Below, piece by piece: positions 22,473 to 33,599 of a stretch of DNA of 64,000 nucleotides. Origin of the DNA: Ceratopteris richardii. Its lineage: Eukaryota; Streptophyta; Polypodiopsida; Polypodiales; Pteridaceae. The position numbers and the translations under genes were made by a program. Every line of letters starts with the position of its first letter. The stretch's first letter is position 1. The stretch is from the NCBI GenBank assembly GCA_020310875.1, contig CM035433.1:106339758-106403757 (forward strand), in the 5' to 3' direction. The notes under the pieces were generated by a model. It did not search any database, was not told where the DNA came from, and saw only the letters and a program-made list of their open reading frames with translations.

Positions 22473-25400
22473 TGTTTTGACTTATGGGTTCGGTTCTTTT
22501 TTCCTTATCGAGGGAATGCAATATAATTCCGAATTATGTTCGTACTCTCCTGTGTAATTTGGCAGGACCCTTATGCTATCATTATCCTTGTCAATTTGGT
22601 CTATTTGTAATATTCCCTCTGAATTTAGTTCAGGTATCGAATCATCTATTTCACCTTCTGCTTCCAACTCCTCAAATGGTGGTTCTATTCCTTCCACTCT
22701 CTTCCATCAGTCTTCTTGGACTCTTGCCCACAAATCTTTAGGCCATTCCCCTTCTACTTCGGGAACAATGGATCCTTCCCTTTTGTCCTCGCAGAAATTT
22801 CCATTATGTGTCTCACCTGCTTCGGGTTTCTCGGGGTCCTTAGGGATGACACACTCTTGGAATTCTTTTTCAGGAATTCGTGAACTAGGTAGTTGAAGAA
22901 CAGGTTTTTCTAAGGTATTTTGAGCCACTTCAATTAATTTTTTGCATATCTCCAACCTTTCTTTCTCTAGATCCCCTCTAGGATATTCTCTTTCATGTTG
23001 TTCTATGGTAGGTCCTGCTCTTATTCGTGCCTTGTATGCCTGAATCCACATGGCTAACTCTTCTGGCATGGGATCTGCCAAAACTGATCCTATCTCTTCT
23101 TTTTTTGACTTTCCTTTCCGAATTTCTTCTTCCCCTTCTTGTTTCTCTTTTGAATTGTGTTCGCTCTTTTCATTTTCCTTCTTTTGTTGTAGTTTCTTTT
23201 CCTTCATCCTATCTCTACGTTTCTTCCATCTTTGTGTTCGTTTGCTTACAACACTTTTCTCAGGCTCTTCCGAGTCTTCCACTATTTGAGGTGTAGGTAT
23301 GTTCATTTCTTTGTCACCTTGATCACTTTCCTCAGTTTTGTCTGGGGTCTCTCTAGCTTTGGCTCTAGTTATTGCTTTCAACGGTACAGTGTACTCTTTA
23401 TCACTCCCTGACGACTCTATTACTTCTATCACGTTAATCTGCACGTTAGAGTTAACCTTGTTGGGGTTCTTGGGGCAATCTCTGAAAAGGTGTTCCTTAC
23501 CACAATCACTACAGTATCCTTCCCAGACTCGCTGTGGTGGTGGTGGGTTTGGTAGTGTACATTCTCTGATATAATGATCACCTCCGCATCTATAACATGG
23601 TCCTCTAGGTACAGGCGGTCTGTTCATAGGTCGGGGGGTATGGGTGCTCTCGGAGCTGTGTACATCAATGACACAAAGTCCTGCTCATATCTGTAGGAAC
23701 TATCTGGCACTTCCATGCCATAGGCATATGGTTCGTACATTTGTCCATATTCTATCATAGAGCTCTCATAAGTGGAATAATCTCCTTGACTATGGTCATA
23801 AGATGGATCGTATGATTGGTTACTAGCTAAGGGTGTGGCTGGTACTATTGCTCTCTCTGGGTTTTCTTCCTGTCGAGCTACTTTCACTGAGACAACATTC
23901 TGAGGATGGGGCAGCTGTTATCCTAACACCGGTTGTGGTTGATTGTAACTTTGATAGGCATACGGTCGTGGTGCTGGTGCCTGCTGCTGATATGTGGGAT
24001 ATCTAAAGGCTTCTCCTCCTTGATCTCTCTGAGGGTATCCGTAAGGTCTCATGACAGGTTGTACCAGTCTTGATTGCCTATTGTAAGGACAATTTTCTGC
24101 GCTATGATTTGTGTATTTTTGTTCTATGCTGCAATATTGTAGAGGGCCCGGGACGGGTGGTCTATTGTACGCATAAGCAGGTGGTGGGACTACTCCCCTA
24201 GTGCACAAATGAGATGGATGATCACCTCCACAATGCATACATCTTCTAAGCATGGGTGCTCTCATTGGGTTGTTGGGGTAGTTCCTCTGTCCTTGAACGT
24301 TCAGTTTCTTCGCTACTAAATCGGCTATTTCCTCTACATTGTTCTTAGGGTTTGATGTGCTACTGGCTGAATCTTCACTTTTTACACTACCTTGAGGTAT
24401 TTTCAGGTCTTCTGCAAGGTTGTCTTCTAGGTCGATACATTCCTTCATGCATTCTTGCAAAGTTTGAACTCTTTTCACATATACCAGAGATCTCAATGAT
24501 CCATTCACTAATCCTTCCAAAAACAATGACACCATTTTGTTTTGAGTAGGTCTCTCTTCCACTGGACATCTATCCACATATTGCTTGAATCTTCTTGCTG
24601 CCAATCTCACTGATTCCGTCAAAGGTTGCTTAAAGCTATGGATCAATGATGACGAGTTGTTTTTAATCCCAAACTTAGTGAACTCTTCAATCATTTCTTG
24701 ATAGACTTGTTCCATGTTTTGAAAATTATTAGGGTCCAATGGCTGGAACCAAGCTAAAGCGGTGTCCGTCAAGGTTAAACCAAAAGTTTCATATTGGATC
24801 AAAAAGTCTTCCACTTGTTCGGCTCTGATTACGTGCTTAAATTCAGCTATATGATTGTAAGGTTCACTAGAGCCATCATAGTGGTTTCTCATGCATTTGG
24901 CAACTTGAATTGGCCTTAATCTTCTTCCTCCTTCAGGCAGTCTAGGCATCACAGGGAAAACGGGTCTTCCAATGGGTATACCAGGTCCTATTGCTACAAG
25001 TGGTCTAACTGGGGCAGGAATTCCATTCCATGGGTCAACAGGTGGTTGAAGCCAATAGTGGGGGTTATTTGCAGGCATAGCAAATTGTACGTGTGGTCTG
25101 ACCGGAATATGTGTTTGTTGTGTTTGTCCTGACTGTTGGAATGAATTATTCTGAGAGGTTCCATGTGGGTTTTGTGAAGTAGTGGCTTGATCCCTCGGGG
25201 GAAACACTGGAATGTTCTGATATTTCAACCCGGCTCTTTCTGACTCTGTTAGGGGCCAATACCTTCTTTGTCCAAATACGTGATGATGGTGGGGAAGTCA
25301 GGATCTTGTAACTCATAGACAGTAACTGGATTAGGGGCTGCTTCCCATAATGAAGAGTGGGCTCTAAGGAGGTTCTCCATTCCATTGATCAAATACACAT

Positions 25401-25935
25401 CCATTAAGGAGTTATCTTGGGGGACCAGGTCTCCTCTCCAAACCCTAGCCACAGTAGATCTCCCTCTAGGTGTGGTCACTTGCTCTTCATTCCTGTCTTC
25501 ATTACGGTTTGGGGCATTGTTTTCTTCCCCAAGTTCATTGATGTTTTCAGGATGTTCTGTAACAACATAATGGATATCCCTTTTATCCATATAAAATCCT
25601 CCTGCATACTTAACTGCTGGCCTAGGCACTATGTAAGCATCTGAAGCTTTCTTCAGTCTGGCCACTGATCGGTTTAGTCCATCTAGGTATATGAGTATCT
25701 CATGTTGATTGGTGGTCACATATTCTAAAGATGTCCGATATTCTTCCTCAATAATTGACATCATGCCAATCATTGGTAGAGTGTTTTGCATATCCTCTGA
25801 AGCCATAGGAATTTCTTCCTCTGACTCACTAGAGGTTTCATAATAATGTGAGCGGCTACTTGGTTTGGCTACACTTCCCACTGAAGAGATCACACTTCTT
25901 CGGCTTCCTAGGGTTCTCCCAGATCTCAGGTTCAT
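22473..25935 (-). pseudogene. gypsy B Gag (broken into several frames)
   Basis: Starts at ATG 25935 (MNLRSGRTLGSRR). A retrotransposon capsid region is readable near 24900-24400 (HYDGSSEPYNHIAEFKHVI, ALAWFQPLDPNNFQNM, FLEGLVNGSLRSLV). Cys-His knuckles with CX2CX3HX3-4C spacing occur at CMHCGGDHPSHLC, CYRCGGDHYIREC and CSDCGKEHLFRDC, and a degenerate one at CSIEQKYTNHSAENC. A Lys/Glu-rich stretch lies near 23330-23080. Breaks: a frameshift near 25245, TAA at 23918-23920 (probably CAA), a C-run frameshift near 23632, TGA at 22707-22709, and TAA at 22482-22484. Three or four knuckles is more than the one or two usual in gypsy Gag. Confidence 0.87.
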
Positions 25936-27388
25936 TCACTTTAAAGTTCTGTTTAACTTTAGCCAATCTCCAGCTTTTAGAGTTCTTCACTAAGGGTCAG
26001 AATTCTAGAAAAATTTGGTTGAGAAAGGACTGACTGTGAAACCTCAAGTCACGATACTTGACCCTAAAAAAATTCACAATACTTGATACCTGACACACAA
26101 GAAGGGTACCATGATACTCGACCTTTGAACCAGACGATACACGATATCTACCACAAACGATACACGATACTTCACAGAAGACGATATATGATACTTGGAT
26201 AAACACGATACTCGATAGTTGCCCGATATCGTGTGCCAAACACGATACTCGATACTTAAGGAACACGATACTCGATACTCAAGAAAGACGATGCTCGATA
26301 CTTGGTAGGTATCGCGATCATGAATCTTGCGATACACGATATACGATATTCACCGAGAACATGACCACGATACTCGATACACAACAAGTATCGCGAGGCA
26401 ATTCCAGACGATACTCGATACTTGGTAGGTATCGGGAAAGTAGTCTCCACGATACACGATATCCAACAAGTATCGCGATCCAAAACTCACGATAGATGTT
26501 ACTCCACGAGTATCGCGACTTGAATTTCACGATACACGATATGCGATATCCAACAAGTATCGTGAGAATTTCTCAACGATACTCAATACTTAGCATGTAT
26601 CATCAGACCCGATTCAACGATACTCGATATTTGACAGGTATCGTGAAAAGGATTACACGATACTCGATACTCAACGAGGTCATGTATCGTGATACTCAAC
26701 CACAACAGATCACGATACTTAGGTATCGCGATACTCGACCGCGGGAGAAAAACGATACTTGACACTTTTCAATTTTTGCAAGTGTTCTTTTTGGTTTTTG
26801 AGTGCATACACATGTGTTTTGAGTGCATCTACCCTTCCCTCTTAGCCTGAATCAGAAAAATATTTCTTCTCTACCCCGGTATGGACTTCACGATACTTAT
26901 CACAGATCGTTTTTCTGAAAACTTGATTTCAAAAGTAATTTTGCACAAGGATTCAGTGTGTGCTCACCTTGGAAGCTCTTCCCACTCCCTTATCCCTCTG
27001 GCTTGCTCTGCAAGGCTTCCAAAATCCCCGGTCTCAACTCACGATACTCGACAGAGTGCGCACACGATACTTGTGTTGAGAACAAGTGATTTGAAACAGG
27101 CAATGTTTTTGGTTTTTATACTCTTGAAAATTCTTACTAACTAAAAAAGAACAACAAGACTAAGGTCAAATGCTACTCTAACTTCCTAACCTACTCCCTT
27201 AGTCCTCCTACTCTACTCACTCCACTCACTCCCCTAGACTAATAACTCACTACACACACTTCAAGAGTGAGAAGTAGTAAGTGCGGATGAGTGTGACTTA
27301 CCAAAGAAGAGAAAATCACCATTCCTCCACTCACTTCAATGCAAAAAGCTACTTACCATCACACGAAGGCCTCGGTTTCATTCGACAC
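25936..27388 (-). other. gypsy B 5' leader, untranslated
   Basis: 1.45 kb between the primer site and the gag ATG, unusually long. The gag-proximal half is filled by the GATAC/GTATC repeat array. The rest (26770-27388) is ordinary sequence with a few further GATAC copies near 26890 and 27040-27070. Frames in the array are repeat translations and are not called genes. Confidence 0.75.
26050..26760. repeat. degenerate GATAC/GTATC hairpin array in gypsy B leader
   Basis: About 28 copies of GATAC (mostly ACGATAC or TCGATAC, often doubled as CGATACTCGATACTT) and about ten GTATC copies in about 710 bases, by hand count. Many units pair GATAC with GTATC a few bases later, for example CGATACTTGGTAGGTATCG near 26296 and 26416, giving short stem-loops. 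CGATATCG at 26224 is a perfect palindrome. Spacing is roughly 30-45 bases and irregular, and the intervening sequence is not conserved. Confidence 0.85.
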
Positions 27389-27406
27389 TCCCCGACAACG
27401 GCGCCA
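27389..27406 (-). other. primer binding site of gypsy B, tRNA-Asp type
   Basis: The minus strand reads TGGCGCCGTTGTCGGGGA. I recognise this as one base different from the TGGCGCCGTTGCCGGGGA site described for several plant Ty3/gypsy lineages and assigned to tRNA-Asp. It lies seven bases from the LTR. Confidence 0.85.
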
Positions 27407-27413
27407 AAAAACA

Positions 27414-28303
27414 TGTGTACCTAAGAACCACCTTAGGGACTTGTGGAGAAAGAGACTATACCTCAATCCCCCTCAAGTGCATATAGTGGGGATTCACGCT
27501 TTATTTATCAATCCAAGGAGTATCAAAACCTATCCGAGTATATGAGGACATGCATTCTAATGATGGTCAATGCAAATGAGCTTCCCAAAGAGTGCAAACA
27601 AGGCAAGGACTAATCCAAACAAGCTTCAACTGTCAGTCATGGTGTCATGATACTTGGAGCAGCTGCCAACAGTAAATTGAGTTTTTCTCTCAGCTTCGAA
27701 CTCCGAATATAGGAAATAGAATATGTTTTTCGAAGCTCTCGAGAAGATGCATCCAATGGTGGTATTTTCACTCAATTCTGATGCTTCCATTTCAAGTTAT
27801 GAGCAAAATACTGAGTCGTGGGAATGACCTTCCTATGCTTCAGCACTTCCTACACTTCACACACACCTTCACAACAGCAAACAAACACTTTCATGGATAG
27901 ACAACCCTTCCTAACACTCTTTTCAAGCAACACACATGCATACAAGCTCACAAAGAAGATGATACAGAGAGGAGAAGACACAAATTCGAATTTATGTGCT
28001 CTTGATTCTCACAATGGCAAAAAGTCCTTACAAAGAGTCACAAATTGACCTATATACATGTGCCCTAAAAATGGTCCTTTACACAAGAGACCGGCACTTT
28101 ATTCACTAAAAGGCTAATTTCCTACTAATTTACATGGATAAACTACTAATCTTCTGTGGGGATGCATCTAGAGGACTCCTCTGGTGCATTTACATCGGAA
28201 AATATATTACAAAATGATTATGATACAAAAATAAGATATCCAAATCGGAAAAATTTTGGGGCCCTTATTTTTCTCTGCCTTGTGCTCTCTTTGCTCTGCA
28301 ACA
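27414..28303 (-). repeat. 5' LTR of gypsy B
   Basis: About 890 bases; on the plus strand it begins TGTGTACC and ends GCAACA. The right 550 bases are repeated at 6470-7019. A possible TATA motif (sense TATATAGG here, TATATAAG in the other copy) is near 28050. The left border is inferred from the primer site and the TG/CA rule. Confidence 0.85.
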
Positions 28304-28379
28304 GTATCTTTGATTAAGACAAGAGCTAAGATTATGCACAAACACAATTAAAACTACTCAAATAGTATTCATCTTTTTA

Positions 28380-29600
28380 GTCGAGGTAAATGATTCACAA
28401 AATTCAACCCCTTCAACTTGTGAGTAGCCCTATGCAACAAGTCTTTCTTTGTACTTTTCCGAAGTTTCACTAGTCTTGTACTTTAGCTTCCAAACCCACT
28501 TGTTGCTAATGACTTTGTGCTTTCCTCGATTCTCTATGATTGCCTTGGTCCATTTGCAACCTGTTCTAGTGACTTTAAGATGGGGTTTGCAAGATCATAG
28601 AGCTACCTCACCCAATGTGGTAATGGCTTTTTCATATGGGTGATGACATGTTGTTGACTTTGAGATTCATCATCTCAAGATGATACTTCTAAGAGAAGGG
28701 ATAGCTCTTGGGCTAGGTTCATAGTGGATTGCCCCTTTTCTTGACGATAAGTGGAGCTCTCTTTTCCTCCTCCACTGCATGTTGATTCTCCTCCTTAATC
28801 ACCAAATTTCAATTCACCATGATCTTCTTAGTCTCAGGGTTGTAAATCTTATAAGCCTTCTTATGCTTATTGTACCCTAAAAAGATACATTTGATCTTTT
28901 TGGTTGAAGCTTGTTTCTCTCTCCATTTGGAACATGTACCTAACATTCACTTCCAAATACTTTGAAATGAGAAAGAGATGGCTTTTCAGTAGTGTAGGCC
29001 TCTTGTAGAGTCTTTAGATCAAGTCCCTTGGTGTAAATTTGATTCAAGATGTACACAACACCGTTGATAGCCTCTACCCAAAATTGATTTGGCAAACCCT
29101 TTCCCTTAAACATGCATCTTGCCATCTCTATGATGGCTGGATTTTGACATTTTGAAATGTTGTTTTGTTGAGGGCTATGTAGCACTATGATTTGATGGCT
29201 GATTCCTTTACTCTTGCATAAATCTTCAAACTTTTGGATGTAAACTCGTCATTTATGATGTTTTTGGCACTATACTTGACTAATTATTGATTTCTTCCTC
29301 TTTTTTTGGTCTTTCTTCTTGTATGGAATTTGATTATATCTATGTTCTTGTTGTTACTTGAAACTTCATCTTTGAATTAATCATGTCATTTGAGGTGGTA
29401 ACATGCACAAACCTTTTGCAACCCAAGCTTGCTTCTTTCTTAGTCTTGGGCTTGGATATTTTGGTTGTCCATTGATCGTCTCTTAAATGATACATTTCTA
29501 AGCAATTCATGTGAATTTTTTGATCTTACATTGTTGATTGAAGCAAAGTTCTATCTTGGTAAAGTCTAGTTCCCTAGAGAAGACTTGTCACTTGGAGGGA
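28380..29600 (-). mobile_element. decayed Ty1/copia relic (RT start and integrase end)
   Basis: On the minus strand, 28560-28380 gives SNKWVWKLKYKT and KYKERLVA, matching the start of a copia RT. 29185-28940 gives an integrase end (SPQQNNISK, EMARCMFKGKGLPNQFWVEA, ILNQIYTKGL, HFKVFGSEC). The expected QNGV motif is mutated to QNNI. Many stops; no LTRs found. Confidence 0.75.
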
Positions 29601-29799
29601 GAAGAAGCTAATGAGATTTCCTTGGAGAGATCTCTCTCAGGAGCATTGGATGATCGACACTAAGTTGTCTACCATTTGTAAGTAAGTTGCCCCATGGTCT
29701 AGAAGCTTCTCTTAAGATCTTCTTGATGGTCTTGCATGGATAACTAGATTTGTATTTGTTTTACCATAACCTGCATGACATCTACTCTCTCCTCATCTA

Positions 29800-31850
29800 G
29801 TATGACATGCTCCATTCCATGGGAAACTGCTAAACTTGATACTCATACTCAAGATCAATACCTATGTTGATATTGTCTAAATCAAAAGAAAATTCACCTT
29901 CCATGGACTCACTAATCAAGAGATATTCCCAATTTATGCCTTTCTCTAATTTCTCCATTTGTAATTCCATGGTGTGATTTTGGACTAAGGAGCAATCCTT
30001 GAATAGTTTCACTAGGTTGAACAACTAAAGACATGGTGATCTTTTCATTGTGTACTCTCATAATCAGAGAATTTTGACTAATGTTTATCTCAACAACATG
30101 TTCATGGATCCATTCTCCACCTAGGGGTACTTGTTGCACTAGGTCATCATCAACAAAATCTAAAAATTTTGCCATTATGCTTGTGGTTTCCAAATGAATC
30201 AAAGCTTCTACCTCTCCTAAGCATTAAGCTAGAAAGCCCCTCGAGGTGAGAGATATGGTTCAACTAGGAGCAATTCTTCATGAAGATTTTGCACCATAGA
30301 GATTCTTATCGTGTTGGTTGAGGTCTTTGCAATTGTCTCTTGAGAAGAGGTTTGTGTAGAACACATCTATCTCTTCAAAATGACTCTCTTCCAAAAGTGC
30401 ACTAACCATGAGTAGGTTAAAATTCTTCATCATTAAAGATGTTAGGCATGTATATTGGATCCTTGATTAGTTGAGACAAGGGTTGGTGTATAACTTCTTT
30501 CACTTTGTATCTTCTTTCAACTTCTTATATGGTGGCTTTATACACCCACATATTTTTATCTTCCTTCATCCAAGTCATTGAATCCACACTATGTATAGAC
30601 GTCATCTCTTCATCCTGATGAAAGACATTCCATTGTAGTGGAGCGATATCCCTAACAAAAAAATCTTTTACATTTATCTTTGTAGTCACACCTAAGTGTT
30701 GCAAGTATAAAGAGTTAGATCCCCAATTTTGAACCAGTTTGAGTTGATGCATGAAAGGCCTTTTCAAGATCATCTCATAGTTTCCAACCTTTTCAAAGTG
30801 ATAAATAGCTATTGTGTGCTCAAATTTAACTCCACCGCTGAGAGTACTATTCCCTCCAATAATATGAAAGGATGCTCTATGTGAGCATATGCTAATTGCA
30901 ATTTCATTCGTGTGGGTCTCAAGGTAGGTTGACCCCATTTCTACCAAAGCTCTTTTATAGTAATGGCAAATCCTACTCCTAAGTCTAGTATGGCTTTGGT
31001 TGCAGAATTATTATAGAACAAGTGTTTCCCTCACCCCCTTCACTATATTCCCCAATTTTATTTATCAAGATTTTCTTTACACCAAGAGCTATCTTGAGTG
31101 GAAGTAGTCTCCATGTTGGCTTCTTCATGTGGCTTCATGCATTGGACTATCTTATTCCAAAGATGTGGTTTCACTTTCAAAAGTTAATTTAAAGTGAGCA
31201 TACATGAGACTCTTATCTTTCTCAATTCTTCTACAGTTGATGGCTTCAACTCAATATTTTTGATGCACCTGTTTCTTATAGTTGGTGCCCTCTTGTATTC
31301 TAATTTAGCTTCATACTCTCTCATGCATTTAAGAAGGTTATGTAGACTCATGATATTGTCCTCATGAATGAGGAGGTTTTAAGCATCATCATAGCAAGAT
31401 CCTTTAGGATGCTCATCTTGTTGCCCAAAACTATCTCAAGGATAGGTGGGTTGGTTTGTTGATTTTTCTTTCATCAAGCTTCATGCAATCTTCCCTAGAG
31501 TTATTGAGGCCAAGCTTCCTCCATATACGGCATGGTCTTTTCTATGTCTACTTTTGTTCTTAATGCTCCAAGTATATGAGGAGTTTCCTTCATAGGATCT
31601 CGTTTGAACTTGAAGTGAATCCTTATGTGCCACTTGTTGTGTGAATTCCTAGTTCTATAATCTTGGTATTTGGTACAAAAGTGGGCACACATTCTACCAT
31701 ATCTTGGAAAACTTTACCATTTTCATGCATAGTGCTAACCTTTCCCATTCTAGGTCTCCTCTAGGGTAGCACTTTTCATGGTGCTCTAAGCTACTCCTAG
31801 CAGTTAATCTCACCTCATAGGCTTTTAAGAACATTTATATGTCTTCAAGT
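29800..31850 (-). mobile_element. decayed Ty3/gypsy relic C (gag end to linker)
   Basis: Minus-strand gypsy remnants related to gypsy B. Near 31830-31750 is CYPRGDLEWERL, equivalent to EYPRGDLEKERL in gypsy B Gag. 31200-30950 covers the protease start (IRVSCMLTLN, LGVGFAI), then the protease and acidic linker to about 29800. Frames are heavily disrupted. It lies next to relic D, with a small copia LTR remnant between them. Confidence 0.7.
30525..30947 (-). pseudogene. gypsy relic C protease and linker fragment
   Basis: 140 open codons covering the second half of a gypsy protease (GVKFEHTIAIYHFEK, MILKRPFMHQLK) and the linker start (APLQWNVFHQDEE, MTWMKEDKNMWVY). The normal LGR of the second signature reads LKR. 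The active-site Asp lies upstream in a damaged frame, read as ILDLGVG instead of DSG. Confidence 0.75.
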
Positions 31851-31858
31851 GTGGGATC

Positions 31859-31893
31859 TATCAAAGCTACTCGAGAGACATATAAGTGTAACA
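31859..31893. repeat. 35-base remnant of a Copia-1 LTR end
   Basis: The sequence CAAAGCTACTCGAG and its continuation to GTGTAACA match the right end of the Copia-1 LTRs (11377-11411, 16347-16381) with a few changes. It sits exactly between gypsy relics C and D, as if an element had inserted and been almost wholly lost. Confidence 0.6.
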
Positions 31894-31899
31894 AATGGA

Positions 31900-33300
31900 A
31901 CCATAAACATGTACACGAAATATTTTGTTCCAATATGCTATTGTAAGGATGGGAGTTGTGCACTACCATTTTTTTAACTCCTCAAAAGTATGGTTTCACT
32001 CTTCCATATGTTCATTTTTAGTTATCGAAGCATAGAATGGTTTAGATATGATTAGATACATATGTACGAACCTTCATAATAACCAAAATTTTGATAAAAT
32101 CTTGCACATCTTTTATATTCTTTGGCTTGGGTGTATCCATAATAGATATGGATTTATATTTGTTTATTAATTTTCTAACCATGAAAAAAAAATTTGCTCG
32201 GGTTTAAACACACATGATATGCTCTTCACTTCTTAACAGTTCATTCAAGTTTTGGATTATGAACGTGTCTCTCATTTAAATGTGCACACAAATTGTCCAC
32301 ATAGAATTCTAAGCCTTTACATAATAATTCCTTGAGCACATGACATATAACCCTCTAGAAAAATGTTAGAGCATTGTTAAGTCCAAATAACATTACCCCA
32401 AACACATTAACGCCCCATTTAATGAAAAAATAGATCTTATGTTGGTGCTTCCATTAATAGTTGCTACATTGATATTATTTAGCTTCATACTTACTCTCAA
32501 ATTTTCGTTCTTCTTGGGCATCACCATGATGGGAGATATCCATTTAGTGTGCTCAATCTCATATAAAAGTTCCAAAGCTAACAATTTATCAACCTCTTCT
32601 TTGATTTTGTTCAAATACATTTCATTAGATACGTATGGTCTTTTCTTACTTGGTTTTGCCTCTAGGGTCGTAGGAAATATCAACAAATTGGTGTTCTTGA
32701 TCATCCTTGGATTCTATTTAAATCCAAAGATTCATGCATCATGGGGCCAAGAACTCTCTAACTCAGTAGTGAAGGAATATCCCTATGTGAGTGATTTACC
32801 AGATTGATCCCACTAGTATTCACTTGATGTTTATCAATAGATGGATTACTTCTTTAGTTTTCAACCACTTTCATCTATCAGATAAAAGGTTTTCCTATGA
32901 ACATTTTATAGCTATTAGCTTGATTGGAATTGCAAGTCTCCAATGTGTTCAAATTCTATCCCATAGGTCACTTATTTCACTCCTTCCAACAATCGTATGG
33001 GCTTCTTGATGTGTCCATGTGCTAAATGAGGCTTCAATTGGATAGGTGTCAAGGTTAATTTTCCCCATTTTTTTGAATTCTCTTAGTTGCTATTGCGATG
33101 CTAGCCCCATCATTGACTATGGCTCTAGCTGTGTGCCCATCATATTCAATGGTAAGATACATATTTCCTTCATCTCCCTTGCTATAATTCCCTACCTTAT
33201 CAATCCACACTTGTTGCACTTCCTCGCCTAATTTTGTTGACTCTATTTTGATGTTTACCTTGGATGGTTTTATTACTAGGTTTACCACTTTCTTGGACAT
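31900..33300 (-). mobile_element. decayed Ty3/gypsy relic D (protease and RT)
   Basis: 33300-33055 encodes the protease start (VGNYSKGDEGNMYL, AIVNDGASIAIAT, where DSG has become NDG). 32704-32393 encodes RT fingers (KPSKKRPYVSNEMY, EHTKWISPIMVMPKKN). Broken RT palm pieces follow to about 31900 (FYVDNLCAH near 32275, where YVDD is altered; CLNPSKFFFMV). The linker between protease and RT is mostly deleted. There are numerous stops. Confidence 0.75.
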
Positions 33301-33599
33301 TCACCCCCATAAATGTTATTTGACTTTCAAAAATTATTCCAATGTGAGTGTAAAACTATTCTAATCTTGAAGAAACTCTTCAATACTACTTATCTTTCTT
33401 TTATGCCTTATTTAATCTAATTTAAGGTGCTCTCATTATCCCTATAATGTTTCATAAGCTCCAGTAGTTACATAGTGACCATAAGTTGGAATCTACCTCA
33501 TCTAGGTTCTTGAACCTTGTCCCATAAGTTCTCTGTTGAACTTGCAAGTATATTTCTATTATCACCATAGTGCATGAGTGATGGCTTCATCTTCTAGTG

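Larger units (their letters stand above)
6470..28303 (-). mobile_element. large Ty3/gypsy element gypsy B, with Copia-1b nested inside
   Basis: A minus-strand gypsy element bounded by LTR sequence at both ends. The 5' LTR is on the right (27414-28303), and the 3' LTR, on the left, is shortened to 6470-7019. Primer site, leader, gag, pol and polypurine tract are in the correct order. Removing Copia-1b leaves about 16.6 kb, long for a gypsy element. Two regions account for the size: the coding region after integrase (second retropepsin-like domain and a ~1.2-kb-codon extra frame) and the 1.45-kb leader. The 550 bases shared by the two LTRs differ at about 11 positions plus two single-base gaps (about 2%), so the insertion is fairly recent. 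The target duplication cannot be checked because the left end is deleted. Confidence 0.9.

Noticed and set aside
26050..26760. The GATAC array as a CRISPR array or as coding (minus-strand frames with repeated YRVSS peptides)
   Set aside because: Repeats are short, variable and unevenly spaced, the context is a plant retroelement leader, and the peptides are only translations of the repeat in several frames.
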